Below, one piece after another: positions 1-6,318 of a stretch of 13,102 bases of DNA. The number at the start of each line of letters is the position of its first letter. The stretch's first letter is position 1. The stretch covers positions 1 to 13,102 of the forward strand of contig DATFAS010000009.1 in the NCBI GenBank assembly GCA_035254305.1. The letters run 5' to 3'. Source of the stretch: DATFAS01 sp035254305 (GTDB lineage: Bacteria > Bacillota > Bacilli > Aneurinibacillales > RAOX-1). Under the pieces are notes generated by a model. That model had not been told where the DNA came from. It made no database searches and saw only the letters and a program-made list of their open reading frames with translations. A program made the position numbers and the translations under genes.

Positions 1-46
1 CCATATCAAATTATGGATGTTGGACCGAAAAAAGGGGATGAATATA

Positions 47-2362
47 TTGAATCAAAACAAAGCCTCGGGTCGGACGAGCAGAATCCTAATGGGGACGGTT
101 CTGAGTCTATCTTTGATGCAATCTAGTATTTCAGCAAGCCAGATGGTAGAACAAACGGATGCAGTGACTATTGCTGGACAGAAGCAATTAAAGCCTAATT
201 CTGAGAATGTGAAGTTCAGTAAGGAGCAAGCGATCACAAAACTAAGAGAACTCTTTCCACTCTTAAATCAGGCAGAGGCGGAAAATATAGAGCTTGGAAA
301 TTCACATACTTATCCACCACCGCCTAACCAAATGGTATGGAATATCCAATGGGCAATAAAAGATGGTACCAGTAGCTTCGGTTTTAATAGTGAGGTTGAT
401 GCGATTAGTGGTGATTTGATATCCACCAATCTCTATACACCCTTTAACGAGGATGATTTAGCGTATTATCCTCCAAAAATTTCGGAGAAAGAAGCGCTAG
501 AATTGGCGAAGGCTTTTTTAGCAAAAGCAGTACCCTCTTCAACTCATGGTGAATGGAAGAAGGACGAAGATATATATATGGGTGATCAACCGCTATTTGG
601 GCCTGTTCAGTATCATTTTCAATTCATTCCAACCGTTAATGGGATTCCTATTTCAAGTGAGAGAACATCTATTTTACTGGATGGAGAGGGAACTGTCTGC
701 CAGTTTAACCGTTCAAATGCAGCTCCTTTAGGGGATTATCCGACGATCAAGCCTAAAATCAGTGTAGAGGAAGCCAATCAGAAATATAAGCAGAAAGTGA
801 ACTTAGAGCTACTGTATATTCCTATTTATCAAGGAAGAGATGTTTCCTGGTTCTTAGGATGGAAAGGGCTTGCGCCTACCTATAGTACCATGGATGCGGA
901 AACGGGGGAATTCCTAGCTGAGAATGGAGATCCCATCCCTTCAGAACCTCTATACCAAGAGGTTCCCAAAACGGATAAGATATTTAGCCCAATCGTAGGT
1001 AAAGATGGTTCGATCACTGCAGAACAGGCTGCAGAGGTGATTGAAAAACATTTTGCGATTCCTAAGGGAAGAGAGCTCCTTAGAAAATCCATGTCAAATA
1101 ACTTTTACGGAAATGGGGAACGAAAGGTATGGGATCTCAGTTGGGGAGACCCGACTAATCGTTTTATGGGCCCTCAGGGTGAAACTCATGCATTCGTTGA
1201 CTCAGTGACAGGCCAAGTTCTAGACTATCAGGCAGACTTCTCACGCCCATTCGGATATGTAGATTCTGATGCTGGTGGGAATAAAGCAGGGATAACGAAA
1301 GAGGAAGCAACCAAAAAAGCAATGGAGATCATCAATGAATTGTATCCAAATGCTGCATCTGAACTGAAGTGGAATAATTTCGATTATGACAGTCCGATTA
1401 AATCACCTGATAATCAGTTTCTCTTCCGATTCCAGCGTTATTATGAAGGTATTCCAGTTTTTGGTGAGGGAGTTTCACTGACGTTGGATCAAACTGGAAC
1501 CATTCAATCATTTCATAATACACCGATGGAGAACCTGGCAGAGAAGGTCAAAGGATTGGAACCAACTATTTCTAAAGAAGAAGCTACGAATAAATATTTG
1601 CAGGATACATCTGTACAATTAACCTATCGTAGTTTTGGCGGTTTCAATACAACACAAGGATATGTACAGCCAACCATCAAGATGGTTTACCAGCAAGAAT
1701 TTGCCAAGGGATTAAACCCGTGGTATGCCATCAATGCAGTTGACGGAACCTGGACATCAGGGTGGGCGAATAAACCTGAGCAAGAGAAGGCTGTGGAGCC
1801 TGAGGATATCAAAGGTCATTGGGCTTATGATGATTTAAAGACAATGCTTGAGCATCAATTGTTAACGACGGATGAGCAAGGAAAAGTAGGGCCAGATCAA
1901 TCGATTACTGCTGGAGATTGGCTCAAAATGATGTCGAAAGCCGTGAATCCTCAGTTTGAGCATTTTTATGGTGAAAGTTCTAAGAATGTTGGAGATGTTT
2001 CCAAGGATAGCCCTTACTATCAAGCTGTGCAATGGGCCTATGAACAAAAATGGTTGGACCCTGAGCAAAAGAAGCTATCTCTGGATCAACCATTGACAAG
2101 AGAACAGCTGGCAGTAAGCTTAACACGTATTTTAAGGTATGATAAACTCGCAAAGTTTCTTAACGATGATCTAATCACCTTTCAAGATGAAAATGGGATA
2201 GAAAATAAAGGGACAGCATTCATTGTTTTCCGCCTTGGTTTGATCCAGGGTACAAACGGAATGTTTGAACCAAATAAAGAAGTCACCAAAGCTGAAGCCG
2301 CAACGGTGATTATGCGCCTTGTGCATTTGCAAGGTAAGACAGACAAGCAAATATATAGGTAG
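47..2362 (+). CDS. Secreted YcdB/YcdC-domain protein with three SLH repeats
   Basis: This is probably a cell-surface protein of unknown function held on the wall through S-layer homology repeats. The chosen TTG start at 47 has AAAGGGG at 31-37, nine bases upstream; in-frame ATGs at 17 and 38 are badly spaced. From TTG the protein has 771 residues and begins with a signal peptide: a basic stretch (KASGRTSR), a hydrophobic core and a likely cleavage near SISA-SQ. The body has repeated PepSY/YcdB-like units, each opening with a motif such as ISEKEALELAK, ITAEQAAEVIEK, ITKEEATKKAME or ISKEEATNKY, the pattern of the YcdB/YcdC (DUF4901) family. SLH repeats lie near residues 585-633 (DIKGHWAYDDL), 650-695 (DSPYYQAVQWAYE) and 707-765 (GLIQGTNGMFEPNKEVTKAEAA). 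It appears monocistronic, with a hairpin after the stop. The family and surface location are well supported; the biochemical role (possibly protease inhibition or propeptide-like, as for PepSY domains) is inference. Confidence 0.85.
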   Translation: MNQNKASGRTSRILMGTVLSLSLMQSSISASQMVEQTDAVTIAGQKQLKPNSENVKFSKEQAITKLRELFPLLNQAEAENIELGNSHTYPPPPNQMVWNIQWAIKDGTSSFGFNSEVDAISGDLISTNLYTPFNEDDLAYYPPKISEKEALELAKAFLAKAVPSSTHGEWKKDEDIYMGDQPLFGPVQYHFQFIPTVNGIPISSERTSILLDGEGTVCQFNRSNAAPLGDYPTIKPKISVEEANQKYKQKVNLELLYIPIYQGRDVSWFLGWKGLAPTYSTMDAETGEFLAENGDPIPSEPLYQEVPKTDKIFSPIVGKDGSITAEQAAEVIEKHFAIPKGRELLRKSMSNNFYGNGERKVWDLSWGDPTNRFMGPQGETHAFVDSVTGQVLDYQADFSRPFGYVDSDAGGNKAGITKEEATKKAMEIINELYPNAASELKWNNFDYDSPIKSPDNQFLFRFQRYYEGIPVFGEGVSLTLDQTGTIQSFHNTPMENLAEKVKGLEPTISKEEATNKYLQDTSVQLTYRSFGGFNTTQGYVQPTIKMVYQQEFAKGLNPWYAINAVDGTWTSGWANKPEQEKAVEPEDIKGHWAYDDLKTMLEHQLLTTDEQGKVGPDQSITAGDWLKMMSKAVNPQFEHFYGESSKNVGDVSKDSPYYQAVQWAYEQKWLDPEQKKLSLDQPLTREQLAVSLTRILRYDKLAKFLNDDLITFQDENGIENKGTAFIVFRLGLIQGTNGMFEPNKEVTKAEAATVIMRLVHLQGKTDKQIYR

Positions 2363-2381
2363 TTTAATAGAGTCCTGAATA

Positions 2382-2413
2382 TGAAAGGGAGCGTAAGAAC
2401 ACACTCCCTTTCA
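2382..2413. terminator. Hairpin between convergent genes, possible bidirectional terminator
   Basis: A perfect 10-bp stem, TGAAAGGGAG with CTCCCTTTCA, encloses a 12-base loop. It lies 19 bases after the SLH-protein stop and just beyond the stop of the minus-strand GNAT stub, so it sits between two convergent reading frames. Neither side has a good U-tract, which lowers confidence that it terminates efficiently. Confidence 0.5.
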
Positions 2414-2417
2414 CCAT

Positions 2418-2528
2418 TTATAGGATCTTAGCTGTTACTCCTGCTTCAAACAATCCTTCCACATGATCGATATGCATCGGTACAAGCTTAGCACGTTGCC
2501 CTTTTAACTCAATCGATTTGATATCCAA
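2418..2528 (-). pseudogene. Truncated GNAT-type acetyltransferase, N-terminal stub
   Basis: The minus strand reads 36 codons from a TTG at 2528-2526, preceded by GTGAGGA, to a TAA at 2420-2418. The translation contains ELKGQRAKLVPMHIDHVEGL then FEAGVTAKIL. An opening of the form LKGQR..LVPM..DHVEGL is typical of RimJ/RimL-like GNAT acetyltransferases, which normally run to about 170-190 residues. The stub therefore has beta strand 1 and helix 1 but lacks the acetyl-CoA loop and everything after it, and cannot be an active enzyme. Its ribosome binding site is intact and it is divergent from the MocR regulator, so it was probably the regulator's target gene before most of it was deleted. A free-standing small peptide cannot be excluded, but the family-like sequence argues for a remnant. 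Confidence 0.6.
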
Positions 2529-2658
2529 AATTCCTCACCACTTTCCTTTTTGACTCTACTATGTTTTTTTCAGAACTTACTGTATTCTTAGTATAGAGAA
2601 GATGTTGGTACCATAGTAAGTGCCAGTTTTATCGTTTTTTATAGAGCCAGATAAGTTA

Positions 2659-2666
2659 GAGGGTGA
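2659..2666 (+). promoter_or_regulatory. Shine-Dalgarno overlapping the only canonical start of the MocR gene
   Basis: GAGGGTGA matches the anti-SD strongly, but the only canonical in-frame start, GTG 2663-2665, lies inside it; an in-frame TAG at 2657-2659 closes the frame upstream. From the AGAGG core (2658-2662), nine bases lead to an ATA codon at 2672, where the protein reads (I)LEITP. Family members often begin MLEITP-like, so the real or ancestral start may be at 2672. Confidence 0.45.
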
Positions 2667-4084
2667 GCATTATACTAGAAATTACTCCTGCACTAGATAG
2701 TTGTCGTAAAGAGCCGTTGTACATACAACTGTATGAATATATGAGGAATGAAATAAAATGTGGAAAAATACTACCTCTAAGTAAGTTACCTTCCCAAAGA
2801 AAATTAGCAGAATACTTAAAGATAAGTCGAAATACAGTCGACGCTGCCTATCAACAGCTTATAGCAGAAGGTTATATTCAAGCCGAGGCAAGAAAAGGCT
2901 TATTTGTTGTGGAGCTAAAAAATGAACAATTCTTAATTAATCACAAGGATGAGCATGCGATTGTTGAGAGTTGTAATATGCATAACAAACAACCTTCGAC
3001 GATCCGATTTGATTTTAAACACGGGGATATAGATCTGAAACATTTTCCATACGAAGTATGGCGTAAAATCACCATGCAAATGCTGTATTCAGACCAAAGT
3101 CATCTCTTGCTCATAGGGGAGCCTCAAGGGGAAGCTACCTTACGCCAATTTATTGCTGAATATCTTTATCAATCAAGAGGAGTCCAATGTTCAGCGGAGC
3201 AAATCATTATTGGGGCAGGTACACAATTTTTAGTTAGTTTGCTATGTTGTATGATTGGCAGACAAACATCCTATGCTATAGAAGAACCCGGTTTTCACCG
3301 AATTCGATTTGTATTAAAGGATTATGGAGCAGAGATTAAGCCGATTCCTCTGGATGATAAAGGCATCAGTATGACTGAATTAAGAAAAAGTGGAGCAAAA
3401 GTTGCTTATGTAACCCCTTCCCATCAATTTCCACTCGGAACTGTGATGCCTATATCTAGGCGAATGGAGCTGATTGAGTGGGCTAGACAAGAGAATGGGT
3501 TTATTATCGAAGATGATTATGATGGAGAATTTCGATATCAAGGCAAACCCATCCCTTCCCTACAGGGTCTGGATAGTCATGGAAATGTTATCTATATGGG
3601 GACTTTTTCAAAATCACTCATCCCCTCCATACGTTTGGGTTATATAGTTTTGCCTCCAGTATTATTGGCAAAATATAAGGAGAAATTCACCGTATATAAG
3701 CAAACGGTTTCTAGACTTCATCAGCATACCCTTAAGCTTTTTATAGAGAATGGGCATTGGGAACGACATCTAAATAGGGTAAGGAATATATACAAAAAGA
3801 GGTGTGCCGTTTTACTAACAGCAATAAAAAATATAATGGGAGAACAAGTACGTGTGATCGGGGCTGAAACAGGCTTGCATGTCCTATTGGAGCCAAATAG
3901 TAAGATGTCCGAGAAGGAGCTTATTGAATCTGCCATGAAAGAGGGAGTTAAGGTTTACCCTGTATCCATCTACTATGAAAATCCAGCTTCGATCAAACAT
4001 ACAATGGTTCTACTTGGCTTTGCTGGACTAGATGAAAATCAAATTTATGAGGGAATCACATTACTTAGACGTGCATGGTTTTAA
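2663..4084 (+). CDS. MocR/PdxR-type GntR regulator with aminotransferase-like domain
   Basis: This is a cytoplasmic transcription factor of the MocR subfamily, in which a winged helix binds DNA and a fold-type I aminotransferase domain binds PLP or an amine as effector. It has 473 residues from the GTG, a normal length. Residues about 17-84 are the GntR winged helix (EPLYIQLYEYMRNEI, LPSQRKLAEYLKISRNTV, GYIQAEARKGLFV). The aminotransferase part runs from about 115 to the end. It shows TPSHQFPLG (251-259), EDDYDGEF (283-290, the PLP-ring aspartate region), TFSKSL with the Schiff-base lysine K317, and PSIRLGY with R324. All key PLP residues are present, so the effector domain looks intact. The start is doubtful, because GTG lies within the SD and an ATA at 2672 is better spaced. 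The gene is divergent from a truncated GNAT gene. MocR regulators commonly control a divergent neighbour, so its present target is unclear. Confidence 0.88.
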   Translation: MSIILEITPALDSCRKEPLYIQLYEYMRNEIKCGKILPLSKLPSQRKLAEYLKISRNTVDAAYQQLIAEGYIQAEARKGLFVVELKNEQFLINHKDEHAIVESCNMHNKQPSTIRFDFKHGDIDLKHFPYEVWRKITMQMLYSDQSHLLLIGEPQGEATLRQFIAEYLYQSRGVQCSAEQIIIGAGTQFLVSLLCCMIGRQTSYAIEEPGFHRIRFVLKDYGAEIKPIPLDDKGISMTELRKSGAKVAYVTPSHQFPLGTVMPISRRMELIEWARQENGFIIEDDYDGEFRYQGKPIPSLQGLDSHGNVIYMGTFSKSLIPSIRLGYIVLPPVLLAKYKEKFTVYKQTVSRLHQHTLKLFIENGHWERHLNRVRNIYKKRCAVLLTAIKNIMGEQVRVIGAETGLHVLLEPNSKMSEKELIESAMKEGVKVYPVSIYYENPASIKHTMVLLGFAGLDENQIYEGITLLRRAWF

Positions 4085-4143
4085 AAGGAAGAAATGCTTA
4101 TGTTGTCAGGAGTGTGAATTTGGTGAATTTCTTGAAAAGAGTT

Positions 4144-4165
4144 ATGTTTAAAATAAACATTTTTA
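4144..4165 (+). terminator. Weak AT-rich hairpin after the MocR gene
   Basis: A perfect 7-bp inverted repeat, ATGTTTA-AAA-TAAACAT, is followed by a short T-run (TTTTTAT). It lies 59 bases after the regulator's stop. With an all-AT stem except one pair, termination would be inefficient; it could equally be a binding site upstream of the next gene. Confidence 0.35.
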
Positions 4166-4244
4166 TAAGAAGATTGGGAAGAGATGAACTTAAGTGATTT
4201 ACAGTAGGATCTGTATCGAATCATGTAGGATTTTGTAGTCTGGG

Positions 4245-4250
4245 TATACA
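4245..4250 (+). promoter_or_regulatory. Possible -10 box for glutamate dehydrogenase
   Basis: TATACA, followed by AT, occurs about 85 bases before the start codon with TGGG just upstream, a near-miss to an extended -10. No convincing -35 hexamer is visible 16-18 bases upstream, and no -24/-12 sigma-54 element (TGGCAC-N5-TTGCA) is seen, unlike the known SigL promoter of Bacillus subtilis rocG. Confidence 0.25.
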
Positions 4251-4282
4251 ATATTTAGTGAAAAGATTCCAATACTATGTTT

Positions 4283-4296
4283 AGAAAGCGTTTTAG
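4283..4296 (+). promoter_or_regulatory. Candidate cre (CcpA) site upstream of glutamate dehydrogenase
   Basis: AGAAAGCGTTTTAG resembles the cre consensus TGWAANCGNTNWCA: the central AA-N-CG-N-T core and its AAA/TTT symmetry fit, while the first T and the final CA do not. It lies 40-53 bases upstream of the ATG and downstream of the possible -10 box, a roadblock-type position. Established knowledge: B. subtilis rocG is repressed by CcpA through a cre downstream of its promoter. The assignment here is an inference. Confidence 0.4.
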
Positions 4297-4335
4297 CATA
4301 AACGAGATAAAAAAATATTGAGGGAGTCAATAAAT

Positions 4336-5622
4336 ATGGCAGAAATGAATAAACGACTTACAATCGGAGCTACTAAACCAGGTGCATCGGAGGATGTGTT
4401 TGGAAATACACAGCAAATTGTTTGTGATGCATTAACAAAATTAGCTTATCCTAAAGAAGTATACGAGCTCCTAAAGGAACCTATTCGAGTGATGACAGTT
4501 AGAATTCCTGTGCGCATGGATGATGGTCGGGTTGAAGTATTTACGGGGTATCGTGCACAGCATAATGATTCTGTAGGTCCGACAAAAGGTGGAATTCGCT
4601 TCCATCCAAATGTAAGCTTAGAAGAGGTCAAGGCTTTATCCATTTGGATGAGTATTAAATGTGGGATCTTCGATTTGCCATATGGCGGTGCTAAGGGAGG
4701 AATTATTTGTGATCCACGTCAGATGTCCTTCCGTGAACAAGAAGCTTTAGCACGTGGATATGTTCGTGCGATTAGTCAGGTTGTGGGGCCTGCTAAGGAT
4801 ATTCCTGCTCCTGATGTTTATACGAATTCTCAAATTATGGCTTGGATGTATGATGAATATAGCCGAATCCGAGAGCTTGATTCTCCTAACTTTATAACTG
4901 GTAAGCCGATTGTATTGGGAGGGTCAGCAGGACGTGAAAAAGCGACTGCACTTGGTGTATGTATTGCAGCACGCGTCGCTGCAAAAACAAGAAACCAATC
5001 GCTAGCAGGATCTCGTGTTATCGTACAGGGCTTTGGAAATGTGGGAAGTAATGTTGCTTTAATTTTGCATGAAATGGGTGCTAAAGTTGTCGGAATTAGT
5101 GATGCTGCGGGCGCCATTTATGATGAGGAAGGGCTTGATATCCCTGATTTAATGGACAGAAGAGATTCCTTTGGAATGGTTACATCCATTTTCCCTAATA
5201 CCATAACTAATGAAGAGTTGCTAGTTAGATCATGTGATATCTTAATTCCTGCAGCACTAGAAAATCAAATAACAGAAGTGAATGCACACGATATCCAGGC
5301 ATCCATTATTGTGGAAGCAGCTAATGGTCCAACGACTCCTAAGGCGAATGATATTCTAACAGATCGCGGGGTATTGATCGTTCCTGATGTTTTGGCCAAT
5401 GCAGGTGGTGTGACCGTATCGTACTTCGAATGGGTACAGAACAACCAGGGATGGTACTGGTCTGAAGAAGAGGTTAACGAAAGATTAGAGCAAAAGATGG
5501 TTATGGCTACACAAAATATTTTAGAAACAGCTAAGAATCGGAAAGTATCTACCCGAATCGCGGCATACATGGTTGGGCTACGTAAGTTTGCTGAGGCAAT
5601 GAATTATCGTGGATGGTATTAA
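4336..5622 (+). CDS. rocG: NAD(P)-dependent glutamate dehydrogenase (RocG/GudB family)
   Basis: The enzyme interconverts glutamate plus water with 2-oxoglutarate plus ammonium in the cytoplasm, mainly in the catabolic direction in Bacilli. The ATG at 4336 is chosen because GAGGGAG at 4320-4326 lies nine bases upstream; the longer frame from TTG 4318 starts inside that SD. The 428-residue length matches RocG and GudB (about 424-427). Visible signatures are GPTKGGIRFHP with substrate lysine K84, GGAKGG with catalytic K120, PAPDV with catalytic D160, the Rossmann motif GFGNVG (232-237) and the C-terminal NYRGWY. The gene is alone between its own presumed control region and a strong terminator. 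A cre-like site upstream suggests carbon catabolite repression. RocG and GudB cannot be told apart from sequence reading, so the symbol stands for the family. Leucine dehydrogenases are shorter (about 365 residues) and differ, so that alternative is unlikely. Confidence 0.93.
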   Translation: MAEMNKRLTIGATKPGASEDVFGNTQQIVCDALTKLAYPKEVYELLKEPIRVMTVRIPVRMDDGRVEVFTGYRAQHNDSVGPTKGGIRFHPNVSLEEVKALSIWMSIKCGIFDLPYGGAKGGIICDPRQMSFREQEALARGYVRAISQVVGPAKDIPAPDVYTNSQIMAWMYDEYSRIRELDSPNFITGKPIVLGGSAGREKATALGVCIAARVAAKTRNQSLAGSRVIVQGFGNVGSNVALILHEMGAKVVGISDAAGAIYDEEGLDIPDLMDRRDSFGMVTSIFPNTITNEELLVRSCDILIPAALENQITEVNAHDIQASIIVEAANGPTTPKANDILTDRGVLIVPDVLANAGGVTVSYFEWVQNNQGWYWSEEEVNERLEQKMVMATQNILETAKNRKVSTRIAAYMVGLRKFAEAMNYRGWY

Positions 5623-5642
5623 TTAATTGTAATAAATAAGAT

Positions 5643-5680
5643 AGAATGCTACTGGACTGTTTCCAGTAGCATTCTTTATT
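5643..5680 (+). terminator. Strong rho-independent terminator after glutamate dehydrogenase
   Basis: A perfect 14-bp stem (AGAATGCTACTGGA with TCCAGTAGCATTCT) with a 5-base loop (CTGTT) is followed by TTTATTT. It starts 20 bases after the stop codon. This is a textbook intrinsic terminator and makes read-through into the repeat array and the nir operon unlikely. Confidence 0.92.
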
Positions 5681-5708
5681 TGCGGATAGGATAGGCTACC
5701 TCCTAGAT

Positions 5709-6082
5709 ATCAAATAAGCAAAATCAGCGAAAATGAACAAGATAAGGAACCGAGAGGCCACTATTACTAAGAAAATGAGTGGATGAGGCAAAATAAGGTC
5801 CTGTTGGGCTCTTATGAACCATCAAAAAAGCAAAATTTGCGAAAATGAACGAGATAAGGAACTGAGAGGCCGCTATTACTAAAAAAATGAGTGGATGAGG
5901 CAAAATAAGATCCTGTCGGGCTCTTATGAACCATCAAATAAGCAAAATTTGCGAAAATGAACAAGATAAGGAACTGAGAGGCCTCTATTACTAAAAAAAT
6001 GAGTGGATGAGGCGAAATAAGGTCCTGTCGGGCTCTTATGAACCATCAAATAAGCAAAATTTGCGAAAATGAACAAGATAAG
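5709..6082. repeat. 112-bp tandem repeat array, three full copies plus a partial fourth
   Basis: Copies begin at 5709, 5821, 5933 and 6045, exactly 112 bases apart; the fourth keeps 38 bases (to 6082) before diverging. Counting by eye, copies 2 and 3 differ at 5 of 112 positions and copies 1 and 3 at 7. Each unit holds two related, diverged hairpin modules of the form ATAAGG-nn-CTG-nnn-GGC followed by CTATTA or CTTAT; in the second module ATAAG pairs with CTTAT around CCTGTCGG. Copies 2-4 also carry the palindrome GCAAAATTTGC, which copy 1 lacks. The period is not a multiple of three, so this is not a coding repeat. There are no variable spacers, so it is not CRISPR. It occupies most of the 696-bp gene-free gap between glutamate dehydrogenase and nirB, the rest being two terminators and the nir control region. 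Its function is unknown; it could be an amplified intergenic hairpin element of the REP/MITE type. Confidence 0.93.
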
Positions 6083-6149
6083 AGACCGGTAGGAACAATC
6101 TAAGCTAAGTCTGATATAACAGAATTAGAGAGAGGCAATAGACGAGATA

Positions 6150-6186
6150 AGCGGCAAAATAATTTTTGCTGCTTTTTGTGTTTTTT
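6150..6186 (+). terminator. Intrinsic terminator between the repeat array and the nir operon
   Basis: A 10-bp stem (AGCGGCAAAA with TTTTGCTGCT, one G-T pair) and a 4-base loop are followed by TTTTTGTGTTTTTT. No gene ends just upstream, because glutamate dehydrogenase already has its own terminator at 5643. It may therefore end a short RNA crossing the repeat array, insulate the nir promoter, or act as a leader terminator if a nir promoter lies upstream of it. Confidence 0.75.
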
Positions 6187-6207
6187 AAGGGGAATATCAT
6201 TAAAAAT

Positions 6208-6230
6208 TTGTCGGTTAGGAAATCTGACAA
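6208..6230. promoter_or_regulatory. Inverted repeat upstream of nirB, possible regulator site
   Basis: TTGTCGG, nine bases, then CTGACAA form a 7-bp inverted repeat with a single mismatch, about 90 bases before nirB. The 23-base span and sequence do not fit the FNR (TGTGA-N6-TCACA), TnrA (TGTNA-N7-TNACA) or Rex (TTGTGA-N6-TCACAA) consensus. It could bind an activator or repressor of the nitrite operon; identity unknown. Confidence 0.4.
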
Positions 6231-6258
6231 TATTCAATACACTCTCTTCAGTGAAAAT

Positions 6259-6264
6259 TATAAT
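6259..6264 (+). promoter_or_regulatory. Possible -10 box of the nir operon
   Basis: A perfect TATAAT lies 55-60 bases upstream of the nirB ATG. The hexamer 17 bases further up (AATACA) is a poor -35, which is what one would expect of an activator-dependent promoter, for instance ResD-type control of nitrite reductase genes in Bacillus. This is inference from position and sequence only. Confidence 0.35.
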
Positions 6265-6318
6265 AGTTCATATAAAGAATACTGACAAAAAAGCACCATA
6301 ATTGGAAAGGAGAAATAA

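Noticed and set aside
4085..4140. A tiny frame after the MocR gene (ATG at 4095, preceded by AAGGAAG)
   Set aside because: It ends after seven codons, too short to support as a gene.
4830..5570. Long minus-strand frames inside glutamate dehydrogenase (and similar ones opposite nirB and the transporter)
   Set aside because: They lie fully within strongly supported genes, resemble no family, and lack ribosome binding sites; they are shadows of the coding strand.
5709..6082. CRISPR array
   Set aside because: The period is 112 bp with near-identical sequence throughout; there are no short repeats separated by unique spacers and no cas genes.
5814..6103. Each repeat copy from the second on contains a 21-22-codon frame (MNHQ, SKICENE, DKELRG..YY-like), at 5814-5882, 5926-5994 and 6038-6103
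   Set aside because: There is no Shine-Dalgarno sequence before the ATGs, the first copy lacks the ATG, and most base differences between copies within the frame change the amino acid, so there is no sign of coding selection. The similarity follows simply from the DNA repeat.
6187..6318. FNR or TnrA box in the nir promoter
   Set aside because: No TGTGA-N6-TCACA or TGTNA-N7-TNACA could be found; the closest dyad (6208-6230) has the wrong spacing.
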